Shown piece by piece: positions 63,251 to 64,000 of a stretch of 64,000 nucleotides of DNA; positions within the stretch are counted from its first letter, which is position 1; each line of letters begins with the position of its first letter. The stretch is from Salinigranum rubrum. Its GTDB lineage: Archaea > Halobacteriota > Halobacteria > Halobacteriales > Haloferacaceae. Below the pieces are notes generated by a model, which had not been told where the DNA came from, searched no databases, and saw only the letters and a program-made list of their open reading frames with translations. Location: the NCBI RefSeq assembly GCF_002906575.1, contig NZ_CP026309.1, forward strand, positions 1,984,001 through 2,048,000, given 5' to 3'. The translations under genes were made by a program, and so were the position numbers.

Positions 63251-64000
63251 ATGTCCGACCCGACGTTCGACCGCCTCGGCATCTGGAACTGGGAGTCACC
63301 CTCCATCGACGACGAGATTCACTACGCGCAGTACGCCGAGGAGAGGGGGTTCGACACGGTGTGGCAGGGCGAGTCCCGACTCGTCCGCGACGCGATGACC
63401 GTGATGGGCGCGTACACGCAGGTCACCGACCGGATCAAGTTCGCCCCCGGCGTCACCAACTGCTACACGCGCAACGTCGCGCTGATGGCGCAGACGTTCT
63501 CGACGCTGCACGAACTCTCGGGCGGGCGGGCGATGCTCGGTATCGGTGCGTGGTGGGACCCTCTCGCCAGCAAGGTCGGCATCGACCGCGAGAACCCGCT
63601 GCGGTACATGTGGGAGTACTGCACCGTGCTCAGCCGGTTGCTCGACCTCGAAACCGTCACGTACGACGGCCAGTTCATCCAGGTCGAGGGCATCGAACTC
63701 GACCTCGTACGGGCGAACGCCGACCCGCGCGACGTTCCCATCTACATCGGCGCGACGGGGCTGACGATGAACAAGATGACCGGCGAACTCGTCGGCAAGG
63801 GGGTCGTCGACGGCGTCTACATGAACTACCTCATCCCGCCCGAGTACAACGAGAAGGCGATGGAGAAGCTGAAGGAGGGCGTCGAAAAGCAGGGCGGGAG
63901 CATCGACGACGTGGACCGCCCGCAACTCATCGCCGTCTCGATGGACGAGGACCGAGACGTCGCCATCGACAACGCGCGCGGGCTGGTCACGCAGTACATC
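63251..64000 (+). CDS. LLM-class flavin-dependent oxidoreductase (truncated at window edge)
   Basis: The first 250 residues of a luciferase-like (LLM) enzyme. GIWNWESPSIDDEIHYAQYA, RGFDTVWQGESRL, FSTLHELSGGRAMLGIGAW and VPIYIGATGLTMNKMTGELV match the F420/FMN barrel, close to the 5,10-methylenetetrahydromethanopterin reductase (Mer) group. It starts one base after the carbamoylase stop and so is in the same operon; an oxidoreductase acting on a ring compound or a C1 carrier is plausible. Its C-terminus is outside the window. Confidence 0.87.
   Translation, partial: MSDPTFDRLGIWNWESPSIDDEIHYAQYAEERGFDTVWQGESRLVRDAMTVMGAYTQVTDRIKFAPGVTNCYTRNVALMAQTFSTLHELSGGRAMLGIGAWWDPLASKVGIDRENPLRYMWEYCTVLSRLLDLETVTYDGQFIQVEGIELDLVRANADPRDVPIYIGATGLTMNKMTGELVGKGVVDGVYMNYLIPPEYNEKAMEKLKEGVEKQGGSIDDVDRPQLIAVSMDEDRDVAIDNARGLVTQYI

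Noticed and set aside
1-64000. tRNA, rRNA, CRISPR arrays and insertion sequences
   Set aside because: Reading the intergenic stretches on both strands gave no cloverleaf-like T-loop sequence, repeat-spacer array or transposase; without tools, small RNAs cannot be excluded.

Overview
The window is about 64 kb of GC-rich DNA whose proteins are strongly acidic. Transcription starts look archaeal: TATA-like boxes lie about 25-30 bases before many start codons, so messages are mostly leaderless. Tat signals, DUF5800/DUF5805-type proteins, a bactofilin and a YchF GTPase all point to a haloarchaeon (class Halobacteria). No rRNA, tRNA, CRISPR array or insertion sequence was found.

Layout. 1-10.4 kb: a truncated receiver-PAS regulator, an XPB-type helicase, an AMP-forming acyl-CoA ligase, a NitT/TauT-type ABC importer, a class I aminotransferase and a MOT1 molybdate transporter. 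10.4-25 kb: housekeeping and surface genes, namely YchF, a DUF4349 lipoprotein, a histidine kinase, a bactofilin, a secreted beta-helix protein, a glycosyltransferase, a GMC dehydrogenase pair, a DnaQ-like nuclease and a large coiled-coil protein. 25.2-31.6 kb: a tight six-gene cluster with a small membrane protein, an ESCRT-III-like helical protein, a Vps4-like AAA ATPase with an MIT-like N-terminus, an FHA-like protein, a membrane-anchored Ser/Thr kinase and a PP2C phosphatase. I consider this the most interesting system in the window. 31.6-37.3 kb: an MFS transporter, an SRAP protein, a GT87-type glycosyltransferase and a DUF5805/tyrosine-recombinase pair.

37.5-64 kb is largely a catabolic island for cyclic amides, ureides and amino compounds. 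It holds PxpABC 5-oxoprolinase genes interleaved with a biotin carboxylase and a biotin carrier protein, two class III aminotransferases, an amidase, a dihydropyrimidinase/hydantoinase, a PuuE-like deacetylase, an MmgE/PrpD protein, HyuA/HyuB, two spermidine-type ABC ATPases, an M20 carbamoylase and the start of an LLM flavin oxidoreductase. Together they could import ring-nitrogen compounds, open lactam, hydantoin or dihydropyrimidine rings, remove carbamoyl or amide groups, and transaminate the resulting amino acids. A degenerate group II chaperonin, a PH/SHOCT-like protein, a GNAT and a UspA lie between them.

A strong technical signal runs through the window. Ten otherwise intact genes are each split by an apparent loss of one G/C base, most often where a run of five G or C needs to be six. 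In every case adding one base restores a full-length, in-frame family member. I treat these as probable sequence errors and give the corrected span for each gene.
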